From: Arbacia lixula
Taxonomy: Eukaryota; Echinodermata; Echinoidea; Arbacioida; Arbaciidae
Direction of reading: 5' to 3'
NCBI GenBank assembly: GCA_963669155.1
Contig: OZ022586.1
Span: 4,451,833-4,515,832, forward strand
Length of the DNA stretch: 64,000 nucleotides
The notes under the pieces were generated by a model that was given only the letters and a program-made list of their open reading frames with translations, ran no database searches and was not told where the DNA came from. This document shows, piece by piece, positions 20,050-32,349 of the stretch; position 1 is the stretch's first letter, and each line of letters starts with the position of its first letter. The position numbers and the translations under genes are program-made.

Positions 20050-20970
20050 ACACTTTTTTCAGTTTCTTGTGCTTCTTTTTTATTGAAACTATTTCGATTC
20101 TTGTAGTTCAAAAACCAAACCAAAAATTATTTTATTAACTCAGTTGGTCGTGCTTAGCATCTCATCAGCTTTTCAAAACATTAATGGATGTGGCATATTG
20201 CCATGTTCATTGTCATCTTCTGACCAATAGTAGGATGTAACATTTTGGTAGAATGCGCGTAAAGTCGGAGAAAATATTAAGCACCCTCTCCTGCTCTCTG
20301 CATATTTTTTTGGAGGCGTGCTGCTTTTTAACCGTACGACGTATTTCTTTTGGAATTGGACATGTTCTGAAGTTTTGGCATTTCTTCCTCTTTTAAAAAA
20401 TATTGATTTGTCTTTGTTACGGTCATCTGCTAACCAAAAATGTAGCATAGCATTTTGAAAGAATGGCGTAAAGCCGGGCAAAATACTGTGTATTTACTAA
20501 ATACAGGTATACGCGTATTGGATGCGTGTTATTTTCGGTTGGAAATTTTTAGATCCTTGTGGTTCAAAAACCGTACGACATGTTTTTTGGACATGTTTGT
20601 AAGTTTTTGACATTTCTTCTGCCTTTCAAAACATGTAAGGATGATATATTATGTCATGCTTATGGTCATCTTCTGACCAATAACATCACGTAACATTCCG
20701 GAAGAATGAGCGTACGGTAAAATCGTACAAAATACTGCGTACGTTATAGTGTATATTCTTGACGCGTGTTTCATTTTGGTTGAAAATGTTTAGATCACTG
20801 TAGTTGAAAAGACAAACAAATATTCAACAAATTTGTTTGCAACCTGTTCTGACGTTTTTTTGCATCTCTTTCGCTTTTAAAAACATATATGTTTAGGACA
20901 CATTGCCATGCTTATCTGGTGACTAATGATGTGACGTTTCAGTTTCATCCTTTCCATGAGCGTATAATAA
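20050..20970. repeat. Four diverged tandem units, ~235 bp
   Basis: Units near 20,163, 20,395, 20,625 and 20,870 share a TTTTnAAAACAT start, then GTCATCTTCTGACCAATA, then a GAATGxGCGTA motif and CAAAATACTG. Divergence is high, so the array is old. Confidence 0.7.
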
Positions 20971-21400
20971 TATTGTGGTCAAGCTCGTACTCACCTGGGG
21001 GTCATCGCATATATGCAATTGTGCGCTAATAACACAAAGTAGTGTGTTGATCATTATAGTACGAGATCTAGCTCAATTAATCCCATTTCTAGTGTTTCAG
21101 ACCGACAGCACTGACGATTTAATGAATAAGGCCGAAATGAGTGATCCAATTTGTCGATAGTGTTGCCACTGGAATTTAGCGGACAGCTCGTCACCGTTGC
21201 TTTCCCGCCAAAATCATCCAATTTGTATTTGTGGCATCGCTACAGGTAAGAATTGTGGAGGGTTCATGAAATGGCATTATCATAAGGTGTTAAGCAAAAT
21301 AAAGCATATACATATATTTCCATGTCACATTATCAAACTAATCTCATTCACCTCGCCATAGGGTATTTAAACCCCTACTTACCACAATTTTGTATCACAC

Positions 21401-21432
21401 CTGACGAAATGTTGCAGCGGCGCACGAAACGT
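21401..21432 (+). other. Hammerhead-like core motif, weak
   Basis: CTGACGA and CGAAAC are separated by a segment that can form a bulged 5-bp helix (TG-T-TGC with GCG-CA). This matches the CUGANGA...GAAA layout of hammerhead ribozymes found in some retroelements. The flanks CACAC and AAGATC do not pair as a stem I, so activity is doubtful. Confidence 0.12.
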
Positions 21433-22002
21433 CAAGATCTTTTCGATTCCGTTTACCTTACATTGCGAGACAAACGATCATCTGTAGCCATTGTTCCGCA
21501 ATGAGAAACATATTTAGCATAATTATGATTGCCAAACTGACAGGGCTCGCCAGTGTACAGCTCTTTTTGCCTGAATAGAAATCATGAATTTGCGATATTT
21601 CGTCCGTCATGCCATTTCATCTGCGTTGAAAACTTCTCGTTTCTTCTTGTGTCCATTTCTGCAATCTTTTTGCTGGAAAGGATGTAGCTCAACACGCAAA
21701 TGGAATATAAAAAAATCAATCCAGTGATGGCTTATTCATTGGCATTTAATCGTATGCTTTAACTATCATGTTGGATATTTGCTTCCATACGTTTTTCATG
21801 GTACAGACAGGGTGGCAAGTGAATGATAAATCGATGTAACGTCACTTTGAAAACAGATTTTGCAGCAGGAATTGCATACTGTACTAAAGTATACTTCTTT
21901 GAATGCAAGCTGGTTATCTACCTCTGATCCCGTATCAAGTTATAGATGGCGTAGCTCCTCATGTTTTCAATATTTTCTTCTCTTTGTTTTCAGTTCTACC
22001 CC

Positions 22003-22011
22003 CCCCCCTCT

Positions 22012-22076
<65 letters not shown>

Positions 22077-22090
22077 GTCTCTCTCTCCGC
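22003..22090. repeat. C-run plus (CT)n microsatellite
   Basis: C-runs are followed by about 30 CT units, roughly 650 bases upstream of the fucosyltransferase ATG. Confidence 0.95.
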
Positions 22091-22732
22091 GAGAGGAATA
22101 AACGCACTAGCAGTGAAGCGTAGTATAGCGCTCTCATATGGCGAATATTTCTTCAGTTACAAAGGTCGCACCACATCAATTATCACATATTTGCACCGCA
22201 GACAGTTGATTGCTTGTGGGAGGCTATTTAAGTTGTTGGAAATCATATTTATTAGGGTACAGGTCTACGCCAGTGAAGCTCTATTTGCATGACTAGGCAT
22301 TTGTTCCGGCCCCTTTCAAATGAAAAAAAAAATCTTCTGGGCTCCCGGCCTAATTATAACATGTGTACTGGCGGTGACCCAGTCAGAAACGTCGAGCATG
22401 AACGCCTTACACACGATGACTTCGTATGGGAGGACTGCTAGCCAATCAAGGATCCACTACCGTGTGATGAATGCAAGCCACAAACTGATGTGCGTGCTGA
22501 ACGCTTCAATCCCCCATTTCAGCAACTTAGGCGGAAAGTAACACTTTTGCAGCTCAACCTATATACATACACACCGGTTGTGGAGGTTGTTAAAGTTTAT
22601 ATGACGCAATCGACATTGTATTGCCCTCATGCCAAAGTTGACAGAGACAAGTTTCACGACTTTAAACTGGTGAGTCCGGACTGACATTTTGAATAAATTG
22701 ACAGATTGCACCGACGTACTCCGTACAACAAG

Positions 22733-24181
22733 ATGATATGGTCCGTACGACATGTTTTTACCGCACTGCTCTTATTGTCTGCCTTCCTTATCGCGTGCAC
22801 ATTCTGGTTGAACCTATACGAGTCCACAATTCCAATTTTCCATCTCAATGAGAATAGCACTCGTTCCAAAGATGAAGACGTGGAGTCAAGATCTGATCCC
22901 CGGCGGTATGAAAGGCTACCTAATATCACATCGGGCTCTAAAAATTGGAGGAACAACCCGAATTTTAGCGATTACGTGAGAGAAATTCTGAGTATTGGTT
23001 TGGAGAAAATAGAGGAAAATGTGCTTGGGATGGATATTGGTGCAATCGTTGGACCTGCTGCTAATGTCAGTTTTCTTGAGAACCGCCTCCTGGCTAAAAT
23101 ACAGGGTTTGTACAGGCAGCGGCCGGAGAGATGCGTCATACGCGTTGCGATACACTGTGGTAACAAGGGGCGCTGTCTTAAGTTCCAGTCTCGTCACGAG
23201 CACGTTAAAGACGTATTTTCTTGGCACAATATATCATGTCTGCCGTCAATGTTACCGTGCGACATCGAGAGACTCCTCGTGGATAAATTGACACCAGATA
23301 TCCTTAACAAGAGCGACGTCGTCATCTTAGGGATGGTTGGTGGGGTAATACCGATAGATAAGCTGATGGCGCAACGCCCACCGGGACAGCTCTGGGTGTT
23401 CATGACGATTGAGTCACCTGTTCAGCGGCGGCACTTTGTGCCGATATCGGGGAACCCATACAATCTCACCATGCACTACACTCTGGAGTCAGATCTGTAC
23501 TCACCCTACGCAAAATTCCACAAGACACCTGTCAGCAGCCCTCCTCGGCTCCGAAACAAAACCAAGCTCATGGCATGGATGGCGTCACACTGCACATTGA
23601 CACCTTGGAAACGATTTCAATTTGTGAAATATTTGAAACAATATATAGACATTGATGTATATGGTAAATGCGGCGATGCCGGTAGGGTGGAAGAGAAAGA
23701 CTTGCACGAGGTTCTGCAGCAGTATAAATTTTATCTTGCTCTGGAAAACAATGAGTGCCGAGATTATATCACGGAGAAGGTTCACAGAAACAGCTTTCGG
23801 AGCGGTACCGTGCCAATTGTCTACGGCTCCAGACCTCAGGACTACGCGCGTATTTTCCCCGCCAATTCCTACATCCACCTGCAGGACTTCGATTCATTGG
23901 GAGACTTCATAGACTTTATCCACGCGCTTGATAGTGACGTCGAAAAATACAACAGATATTTCGACTGGTGGAACGAGGGTATAGTTAGAGGATATTATAT
24001 GGGACGGTTTTTGACGACAGAGCCGGGGATAAGTGTGTGCTACGTGCTGCGAAAAATGGTTCACATAGCCATGTATCCGGAGACATCGTGGCAGAAAAAA
24101 GTTCCACATTTTGGGATGTGGCAGAGGCGGCAGTGCCCGATATATAGGCACAAAAAGGTTTTAGGCTTCAGCGTGCACTAG
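22733..24181 (+). CDS. Alpha-1,3-fucosyltransferase (GT10), single exon
   Basis: This should be a Golgi type II membrane enzyme that transfers fucose from GDP-fucose to GlcNAc on N-glycans or Lewis-type acceptors. The ATG at 22,733 gives 482 residues; the frame opens at 22,697 after a TAA, and a TTG at 22,706 is less likely. Residues ~7-27 are a signal-anchor (VFTALLLLSAFLIACTFWL), followed by a stem. The catalytic region shows TIESP (~227), NLTMHYTLESDLYSPY, KTKLMAWMASHC (~277), DVYGKCG, and the GDP-fucose-binding signature YKFYLALENNECRDYITEK (~331) with GTVPIVYG. I count eight N-glycosylation sequons. A single coding exon is common for this family. Downstream, ATTAAA at 24,223 may be the poly(A) signal. 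Acceptor specificity (Lewis-type or core alpha-1,3) cannot be told from the sequence. Confidence 0.93.
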   Translation: MIWSVRHVFTALLLLSAFLIACTFWLNLYESTIPIFHLNENSTRSKDEDVESRSDPRRYERLPNITSGSKNWRNNPNFSDYVREILSIGLEKIEENVLGMDIGAIVGPAANVSFLENRLLAKIQGLYRQRPERCVIRVAIHCGNKGRCLKFQSRHEHVKDVFSWHNISCLPSMLPCDIERLLVDKLTPDILNKSDVVILGMVGGVIPIDKLMAQRPPGQLWVFMTIESPVQRRHFVPISGNPYNLTMHYTLESDLYSPYAKFHKTPVSSPPRLRNKTKLMAWMASHCTLTPWKRFQFVKYLKQYIDIDVYGKCGDAGRVEEKDLHEVLQQYKFYLALENNECRDYITEKVHRNSFRSGTVPIVYGSRPQDYARIFPANSYIHLQDFDSLGDFIDFIHALDSDVEKYNRYFDWWNEGIVRGYYMGRFLTTEPGISVCYVLRKMVHIAMYPETSWQKKVPHFGMWQRRQCPIYRHKKVLGFSVH

Positions 24182-24222
24182 TGGAAAATTCCCTGGGAAG
24201 GATACGAAATTATAAACTGTAC

Positions 24223-24228
24223 ATTAAA
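24223..24228 (+). terminator. Possible poly(A) signal ATTAAA
   Basis: The first canonical-variant hexamer, 42 bases after the fucosyltransferase stop codon. Confidence 0.35.
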
Positions 24229-24766
24229 ATATACTATAATGAGCATGAAAAACGGACAGAGACATGTAAGTAGGCCAACTACGTATAATCTAGTACAGGT
24301 GTATGAAGAAAAGACATACGGAGACGGGTATAGCACAAACATAATGTTGCATTTTTGCATAATGTGTTCAGTTTATCCAATGTATACAGCCAAGTAACAA
24401 CAATTGGAATTGTAATCCAAATATTCTAGCTAACAGCCTTTTATGTCTAATGTCTCTCATCGGTTCGGTTTTTTATCCAACGTAGTATGGAATCATTTCC
24501 CTTTCGACGAACGTCTAGTCTGATCCAAATAAGCTCATTTTAGATTTCCACACAATCTATAGAAATGTCATGATTTAGAAGGGGAAAGTGCGCGGTTTTG
24601 AAGGCCTCTCGGTCTAAAAAAAATTGCGAATTGTACATTATTCAACATTCTTATCCATCTTAATGATGGATATTTGAAATGTTAACAGTTTAAAAAAAAT
24701 TGACTCAAAATATATACATGTATACATTAGTGAAGGTCAATGTGAGAAAATTGTACGATAAGTCAG
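24229..24766. other. Intergenic, no feature seen
   Basis: AT-rich unique sequence between the fucosyltransferase gene and compound element copy 2. Confidence 0.5.
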
Positions 24767-25680
24767 ATTATATTCCACATACTAAGAATGTTGCTATATG
24801 ATTGGTCAAGAGTTGATCACGTGATGAAGCGTAGTTTTTCCCATCTGATCACCTGAGCAGAAAAGTTCGTTATACTGTAGGTGATAGTACTTTTTTGAGA
24901 AGGAAAGTTCGTTACACTCTAGGTGATAGTACTTTTTGGTTTCGCTGATCTCTTCACTCCTCACAGTCCAAACGCGTGATCAATATTTTGAGTACGCGCG
25001 AAATAAAAGTGCGTAGCTCGGACTATCGGCGCAGACGACACCGCGGTGCGCGCGCGGAAATTAAAATTGTTGGTTATAGCGCGCTGCGCCGCGCGCGTAC
25101 GTACAAAGCAATGCAGGCCTTCCATTTCCCCCACACAGTACTTCATCAAAGCAAGTGTGCAATTCTCTACCACCTCGTACCAAAATTGACCTAGAATTTC
25201 ACTTGCCTGTAATCTATTACAATTAAAGAGTATTCTCGGAGGACCTATGTTCTCACCGATACCGCACAGGTAAGAGAATTTCGATTACTTCTTGCTTTTC
25301 CGTCAAAATCTTAACAATTTGCATCACCATGTCATAGTGTTCGTTGGAATTTGTAGAGTCTATATACTGTAGCAACGTTCACAAAGTCAATTTGCTTCCG
25401 GGTTTCGGAGCGTCGCGTAAATATGTAGCCGCACCGACACGAATGCTTTTGTACGTTAAATTGTCATTTATTTTATAGATTGTTGGTATCAGATGTGGAA
25501 TATAAAGCAAATAATCAACTCTTGGTTTCAGGCAATGAGACGAACTATCACTTCCTCGGCGATCTGAATGTATACGCTATCTTTCCTCAGCTAAAAGCTT
25601 CGGAAAGATAGCTACATCCAGATCGCCTCGGAAGTGATAGTTCGTCCCATTACCTTCACCGACGTTGATTATTTGCTTAC
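24767..25680 (-). mobile_element. Compound foldback element, copy 2 (full length, inverted)
   Basis: 914 bp from ATTATATTCC to GCTTAC, matching the plus-strand copy at 57,944-58,812 along its whole length. It has two modules. One is a foldback at 25,507-25,676, with arms ending GCAAATAATCAAC. The other is a body bounded by short inverted repeats (TATTCCACAT against ATGTGGAATATA) that contains GTTCTCACCGATACCGCACA and CTAGGTGATAGTACTTTTT. No ORF is retained, so mobilisation would be in trans. Inside the body a ~40 bp segment with AGTTCGTTA is tandemly doubled (24,870-24,940). Confidence 0.8.
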
Positions 25681-25689
25681 TATGCATCG

Positions 25690-25885
25690 TGTCCCATTAC
25701 ATTCCCAGTAAACACAAACGTTGTCAGAACGTTTTAAAAACGGGGTTTTTTTAGGTACTGTACGTCTTCGTCCTAAATGAACGCTTTTAAAACGTTTATA
25801 AAACGTTATAGTTAAGACTTTATTTTTAAGTTTTTTGAGAACATTTCAAGAACGTTTTTTCGACGTTACAAAATAAACGTTTTGT
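25690..25885. repeat. AACGTTTT-rich degenerate repeat
   Basis: The words AACGTTTT and AAAACGTT recur at least eight times in under 200 bases on both strands. It is a simple, partly palindromic low-complexity repeat. Confidence 0.6.
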
Positions 25886-26052
25886 ATATAATGAATATTG
25901 GCTAGAATATTCAATTGAACATTCAATATCAAGCCTATCGCAAATTTGGAATTCTAATTCTTGCAGTTTAATTTTGATACCCTTTACAAAGGTGAGCACT
26001 GCTCATTCAAGCAAGCGTTATTTTTAGACGCTTTGGTGTCAGATGAAAGTGT

Positions 26053-26130
26053 CAAATGATTCTGGCGATGATCGCATGAACGCGACCTTAACCAAGGTTG
26101 CGTTCATGCGATCATCGCCAGAATCATTTG
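26053..26130. repeat. Near-perfect 78-bp palindrome
   Basis: Arms of 37 bases with one mismatch flank a 4-base AACC centre; each arm holds GATGATCGCATGAACGC or its complement. The centre is the left edge of the MITE starting at 26,094. Confidence 0.95.
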
Positions 26131-26513
26131 AATGATTTGAATCATGATTCTAATCACGATTCAAAAGCGTTCAGACGACCTTCTCTCCAATCACGTTTCG
26201 ACTCGGATTCGGACCGATCCAGTGCGCATCGCAGTGCGCAGTTTGACCCAGGAAGTATAGGTCGGCTTTTACGCGCGCGTTTTCTGACTTCAACGTGGAC
26301 TGTTTGACGAGCACCGGAAATATGCAGTGACAGTGACGTGATTCTGCAGAAACGCGTTTTCAAACACCCCTTTTCCGCGCTTCATCTTTGCGTTTTGAAT
26401 CACGTTTATATTCAATCTCGTCTGAACGCAATCGCGATTCTGCAGAAACGCGTTTGGAATCATGATTCTACTCATGATTCTAGGACAAAAAAGGTGTCGC
26501 ATGAACGCAACTT
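26094..26513. mobile_element. TTAA-flanked MITE
   Basis: The left end AAGGTTGCGTTCATGCGA pairs with the right end TCGCATGAACGCAACTT. TTAA lies at the left boundary (26,088-26,091, separated by CC) and at the right boundary (26,512-26,515). The interior has GATTC/GAATC-rich inverted words and no ORF. Immediately to the left, CGCATGAACGCGACC then TTAA looks like the right end of a second copy abutting it. Confidence 0.6.
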
Positions 26514-26800
26514 AAAAGAGTACAAAATATTGCATTGTATATGGCCGTATGTTGCAAGTTCTTTGTGTGTCTAACAAAATGGCTGCTCTTTGCAATGTGT
26601 GTGCTTTATTGATGAACAAAATACATTCTTATCGAGTCAACACAATGCGCTGATAATTATTCCAATACATATTCAAGTTTGATGATTACTTATCGAAAAT
26701 GCATGGGTACATCGTAAGATGTAATTCTGGACAAAACGAAAAGTGCAAAATGGAAAGCTGATAATTTCAATCATTTTGAGCACAGGCATCCAGATGAATT

Positions 26801-26835
26801 ATGTATGTATGTATGTATGTATGTATATGTGTATA
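26801..26835. repeat. (ATGT)n microsatellite
   Basis: About six ATGT units followed by degenerate GTATAT. Confidence 0.9.
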
Positions 26836-27256
26836 TATGCATGTACGCATTAATGTCTTCTTTATTACTAACGGTCAGGAAATTGAATTTGAAACACCGC
26901 TCTAAGCAGCTAACGATTATATCTTTTGCAATCTCTGTAATATATTTCGTTAAATATATTTGTGTCATCTCGGTTTTCATATCTCTTCCGTATGATGCCG
27001 TCAGTGTCTGGACGATAATGTTCGAATACATAACACTTTTTTTGGCATGTCCAGAAATATACTTATGGTCGTCAACACACCCTAGTCTTCAGTGCGTGTA
27101 GTCTATCTATTCACTTGATAATGTTTCGCATTGTTCTTTTTGAAAACTGAGAGGAATGCTTGTGTGTTCATAGGTAGTATTTTTTTCTAAATAACTACAA
27201 AACACTTCAATCTAATGTTCTAACACAAAGTAAGTGCTTCTTTATCCTTCAGTGTT

Positions 27257-27475
27257 GTTCCCTCGTTGGTTTGTTCAAGCTGCAAGAATTGAGATATAAC
27301 GCTGTAGAGCTTAGAGCATGGATATTACCACAGGTTCTATGATAAAGGTCCAATCAGTGAACAATGAATATATCAATGAAGGATATCAAACAAAAATTGT
27401 ATGGTCCTATTCGGGGTCTTTGTGGAATCTATTCGTCCCCTCGGTGAATTGGAGAGTGTGTGGTACCCCTCCCTT
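27257..27475. repeat. Degenerate copy of the 11.9-12.1 kb repeat
   Basis: It shares with 11,893-12,115, in order, CGTTGGTTTG-TCAAGC, GAGCTTAGAGCATGG, AATATAT-AATGA-GGATAT and TGGAATCTATT-GTCCCCTC. The foldback right arm is lost. Confidence 0.65.
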
Positions 27476-27519
27476 ATTCTCTGTCTATTACAAAGGGGGA
27501 TGTTGATGGGTATTTATTC

Positions 27520-29287
27520 TATTTGTTATTCATTTATTCAAGTCTTCTTTAAAAAAAAATACAGGGTAGGCAACCTCAGTTAAAAACTGCTTTACAGGCG
27601 CACCCTGTATAGAAATGCAAAACATTTACGGGTGGTATGATAAAAAAAAAATGCGTAATTAGACAAACTTAATCAATATGAGAAAATGAATAATAACAAC
27701 AAAAAAAAATAAACCCATACAACACTAACAAAAAGGAAAAACAACAACAACAAAGTACTTTGCTTTGCACGATAAGATGATGTTTTAAAAAGGGGCAAGA
27801 AAGAGAGAAGAAAAGGAGAATAAGATACCATGACTATGAAGTGAGAGCCTAATGAAATAAACCTTCGCGAAAACAATTTGTCAAGGACACTTAACTGAAG
27901 ACAGCTTTTCTTAAATGCTATGAGAGAATTACTTTGTTGAACTATGATAGGGAGTTTATTAAATATAAAACTATTAGTATAAGAAAATGAACGTTTTTTG
28001 TATTCTGTTTTCGGTTGAGTACCTCGACTAGAAGCACAGTATTATTAATGGGTTATCTTTCCCTACCTCCTTTTATTTATTTAACCTGTACAGTTGTGTT
28101 TTACTACTCCAGCGATTGGAAAAACAATTATTGTATTCATTATTCATCAACGGGTAAGGAGAGATAGACACGTACAAGTTTAGTTCAAGTGTATTCGTCT
28201 TTCTCCAAATCAAAATCAACACGTTAACAACGTGTGGCAGAACACTTCAAAGGAACAATTAGAGGGAACAACTTTGAAAGTTGCATCGGAGTGGAAAAAG
28301 AAATGTTGAGGGAATCGTCAAAAAAGCATAGCTTGCTTGTCCCTGATGGCAATATCACATGACAAAAACAACCAGCCTCATTATAATAATACATACGCTA
28401 ATTGATTGATTTTCAAAATCGCTGGAAAAAACCGAGTAACATGCACTTCGGTGTCTACTGTAAACACGGTTAACTCATTCATAAAAGGAGGTGATAGGGA
28501 TAGAGAGCCAATTTCGTATTATATTATTACACATACAAGCCACTTTTTTTCGATACAATAAAACCTTGTACTAATAATCCTTCGAAAGGTTTGCTTGCTG
28601 GCATGCAATATTGTTAGCATATTAGCTGTCCTATGTATTTCATGTGACCAGTATCAATGGAGAAAACATTGTTAACATGCGCGAGGCAGTTTTAATACAG
28701 GTGAGTAAATCCATGTTTCTCTTTTTCTTTTTTCTTTTGTTTAAATTGAACCCATTGCTGTTTTCGTGGAAAGTCGTATCTATGTATAATAATTTCTTTC
28801 GTAGTATATTAGAAATATCCTTCCATAACACATCCCTAGTCATAATCAAAGACCGTAGAGCGCTACGAAACATCGCTGCTTCACAGCGCTTTATCAAAAG
28901 GGATTTTACGGCAATTATTCCAATGGCAACATGCATGAATCATTTTGCACCAAAGATTTTTTTTTAACTTTACAAAAGAATGAGGTACGTGCGTGCAGAG
29001 ATCACGTTACGCGAGGGTTATCACCAAAGTTGTTTTTTTCCCTACAAAATAATAGGGTATGTGAAGGTTATTCCTAAACTCAAGTTATTTTCTCCATGGG
29101 GGCTTTGCTCTGACCTTGGCTCCTCAAAAAAAAAAAAGAATTTGGTTGTATAGTTCCAAAATGAGACGATGAAGGCTATCGATGTCAGGTCAACACGGAT
29201 TGATACTCGGAATCATTATGAATCACATGCTGGAGTGTGTTTTCTCGACTTCTTCGTCTGTGTCTCTGTTGCGCGATGAACCTTCCA
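27520..29287. other. Gene-free AT-rich stretch
   Basis: A-rich tracts and no supported exon. ORFs of about 100 codons on both strands at 28,640-28,967 have no recognisable domain and repeat-like composition. Confidence 0.5.
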
Positions 29288-29766
29288 TTAAAGGGATAGT
29301 TTCACCCCCGAAATTAGTTTTGTTTCAATAAAAGCAGACACATGAAAGAAACCTATTACAGAGGGTGTGATGAAAAATCCGTCAAAGGGTAAGAAAGTCA
29401 TGGTCTTTCAAATTTTTGTGACGTCACGTGCGAGGTGCTCTCCCATAAGTTGTTGTCCATTTTCTCAAAAAGATATGCATCCTTTTTCTTGTGCATTTGA
29501 TCCATTATTAGAAACACATTTTTGCACACGTACCTCTATAAAACAAAATAAAGTCCTGTGTCAAAAACAGAACAAGAACAATCTACGGAATCATACATCA
29601 CACAACATAATGAAAAGCACCTCGCACGTACGTCACAAAATTGGAATTTCAAAAGATTATAACTTTCTTATCCTTTGACGGATTTCGTCTGACCGTCACT
29701 AATATGTGTCTTTCATTCCTCCTTTTATTAAAGCAAATTGAATTCCAGGGTGAACTAACCCGTTAA
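29288..29766. mobile_element. TTAAAGGGATAG MITE, full copy A
   Basis: It starts TTAAAGGGATAGTTTCACCC and ends GGGTGAACTAACCCGTTAA. The long inverted arms contain TGACGTCACGTGCGAGG (left, 29,419) and the matching right arm AGCACCTCGCACGTACGTCAC. No ORF belongs to a transposase. Confidence 0.85.
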
Positions 29767-30223
29767 ATCTTCAAATTGGCAACATGCTGAAAAGGTTGAA
29801 ATCACATTTATGCTCTTTAAATTGACACAAACTATTATTGCTCTAACTTGTATGATTTTGAAGTTCTGATGATTTGCAATGGAAAGCACAAGCCGTCTCA
29901 TAGGTACAGATCCCGTTTAAAAAGAGATATGATGTTGCCAATTTTAAAGCAAAATAGTGATCAGTTTTGCTTTTAAAAAAAGGGGGCCTTCGTCCTGAAT
30001 GAGGTAAAAAATAATTAAGCTACATTCATGCATATCGTCTGCACTTGTTGCTCTCATCCGCGTCTCAAGTGTCCTTGGACTGTCTTCCCCGCTGGCGTTA
30101 CCTCATTTTTTCTGAGGCGTAACACATGATGAGTGATCCCTAAGTCAAATATTAAGTTCCCCTATTTGCACTGTTTCAAGAATATTTCCTGTAATACTCA
30201 CACAAAAACGAGTACAAACTAGC

Positions 30224-30918
30224 GGTTGTTTCCAAAAGGTGACACCCCCATTTCTGATAACCCCCTGACACGAGATGCACAAGAAAAAACAAAGGAAGAA
30301 GCAAATACCACATTTTATTTCCGTGATTCCTGTTTCTTTTTTAAGAAGTCCAAGAATGGATCATGTAATGGTGGAGCTATATCCGTTAATATAAATTAAG
30401 TTATTTTTATCTCTCACGTTCTCTTCATTTATCTCTTTCATCATAGTACTAGGGACTAGCATGACATGCACCGGCACCCCTGCATGGTATATTAACAAAC
30501 ATGAAAACAAAAGAACGAACAACTCCGCTAATTCCCCTTGAAAACTTTTTGTGAGAACAAAATGCGAAACTGCACATTCAAAAGATCACAAACGTGACTA
30601 ATTTTATGATTTTCTCAGTAAATATCTATTTTCAGACATCTTTAAAACGGGCCGTCGTCTTTTTTCGCACAAGATCATGATTGTTCTCGCACGCGTCATG
30701 TACACAAATAGCTAATGAATATTCATATTCGAAAACAAAAATCGATGAAAAAGCTAATGAATATTAACAAGCAAAAGAACCATTCACAGAGACCGTCTCA
30801 TGAAAAATACAGGGGGAAAGGGGAAGAAAAACACTTGTGTACAAAGTGAATGGGAAAAGGGGTGTCAGATTAGCGGCGTCAGAAATAGGGAGGGGGGGGG
30901 CACCTTTTGGAAACACCC
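30224..30918. mobile_element. TIR element, ~690 bp
   Basis: The left end TGTTTCCAAAAGGTGACACC and right end GGGCACCTTTTGGAAACA are inverted; similarity continues inward (TTTCTGATAA, CTGACAC) for about 45 bases. The interior is AT-rich without a transposase. Confidence 0.75.
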
Positions 30919-31448
30919 CAAAAGCAGTTCAAGAATACAAGTAAATTCCACCTTTACATGATTAAGGATACCTTGTTCTTTCACTCTTTGTGTGTTCACT
31001 CATGAACCCCTGTGAGCCGCAATATTTTGAGAGTGCAGAGATTTCACACAATCCCGACAGGGGGGCATTATAAATCGGGAAGCACTCGTTATTCCAAAGG
31101 TTCGTTATTCCGAACGTTACGCGACAAATGCTCGGATTTACGAACCCTCTTTCGTTTTCGGACTAACGAGCATCGAGGTATAGGCAATTTACGTGTTTCG
31201 GAATTACGAACCTTCGGAATAACGAACATTCGGAATAAACGAACCTTTGGAATATCGAACTTTAACCAACTTTTTCGACCCACTTACTTTCAATATGTGT
31301 CTAATGCAATGAAGAATCTACATAGGGTCATGTTGTCATGAATGTGTTTTAATATCATATCCTCCCCTAAGCAACTATTTTCAGTGCTTTTTTCGAAGTA
31401 GATTTGATGGTGGAAAGCTTAGATCCTATTACCAGCTTTATAAGCGTA

Positions 31449-31513
31449 CCAAATTAAATATGCTTTGAGGGTGAGATAACGACTATCTCACCCTCAAGGC
31501 ATATTGAATTTGG
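31449..31513. repeat. Perfect-looking hairpin
   Basis: CTTTGAGGGTGAGATAA and its complement TATCTCACCCTCAAGG flank a CGAC centre. Arms extend to about 30 bases with a few mismatches (CCAAATTAAATATGC against ATATTGAATTTGG). Confidence 0.9.
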
Positions 31514-32349
31514 CAAGTTCAATTTATCTTTTTATACATTATTATGTTGGAGAAATTGTCTTATTGCAGTAGAATATGAAGTATTGGAGTAGAAAGATGC
31601 AGTCTCATGAGAGAGAAAGAGAGATCGATTAATATTGTCATGTATAAAGGTATATTCTACCTCTGCTATATGAAAGAGGTTTATTGTTAGATCTATTCAT
31701 CATTGTATCATGTGGTATTTAATCAAGTGTATTAAGCAGTAGAATACAAGAGAAGATGTAAAGGAAAGATTTACAATACTGGAATGCCAGAGTGATATTT
31801 CATGGTCATCACCCATGTAGTCCTTTAGAGTGTAGTATATCAGTTAAAGGAACAGATATTCAGGATGACAGGAACAATGATCTCAATGAAGAACAATCTG
31901 TTATTGATTTTTACAGCGATACACTTGGCATTGCGAGTGGAAAGAGTGCATTGCAGGGGAAAAGAAGAAGATTTATCAAAAATATTAAAAGTGAGTTTGG
32001 GGAGACAGGAGGACAGATATAACATGGAGATAGAGGAAGTAAAATACATATGTGAAAATGCACTTGTGAGTGTTTGTGCTAGCATGCGAAAGAGAACTTG
32101 CCAACTGTGCGAAACGGCGAACGGAACGCACAAAGAGTTTATTCCAAGGACGCTGTTTCATAATACATACATGTACTTGCTATTTTATGAAGACTCGATT
32201 GTGTTCATGCTTTCCGTGATTTCCCACTCATTGGAGATGTGGTTTTGTGCAACCATGGTTGAATGATCCCAGATTGTCCCTGAGGGGCAGGCGCGTTTTG
32301 AGGCGGGAGGGTGGGGGGGGGGGGGGGGTGTTCAATCCCCCTAACATTT

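Noticed and set aside
22320..22541. 73-codon ORF starting with a signal-peptide-like sequence (MKKKIFWAPGLIITCVLAVT)
   Set aside because: No cysteine framework or recognisable mature peptide, and it sits just upstream of the fucosyltransferase; likely chance or 5' UTR.
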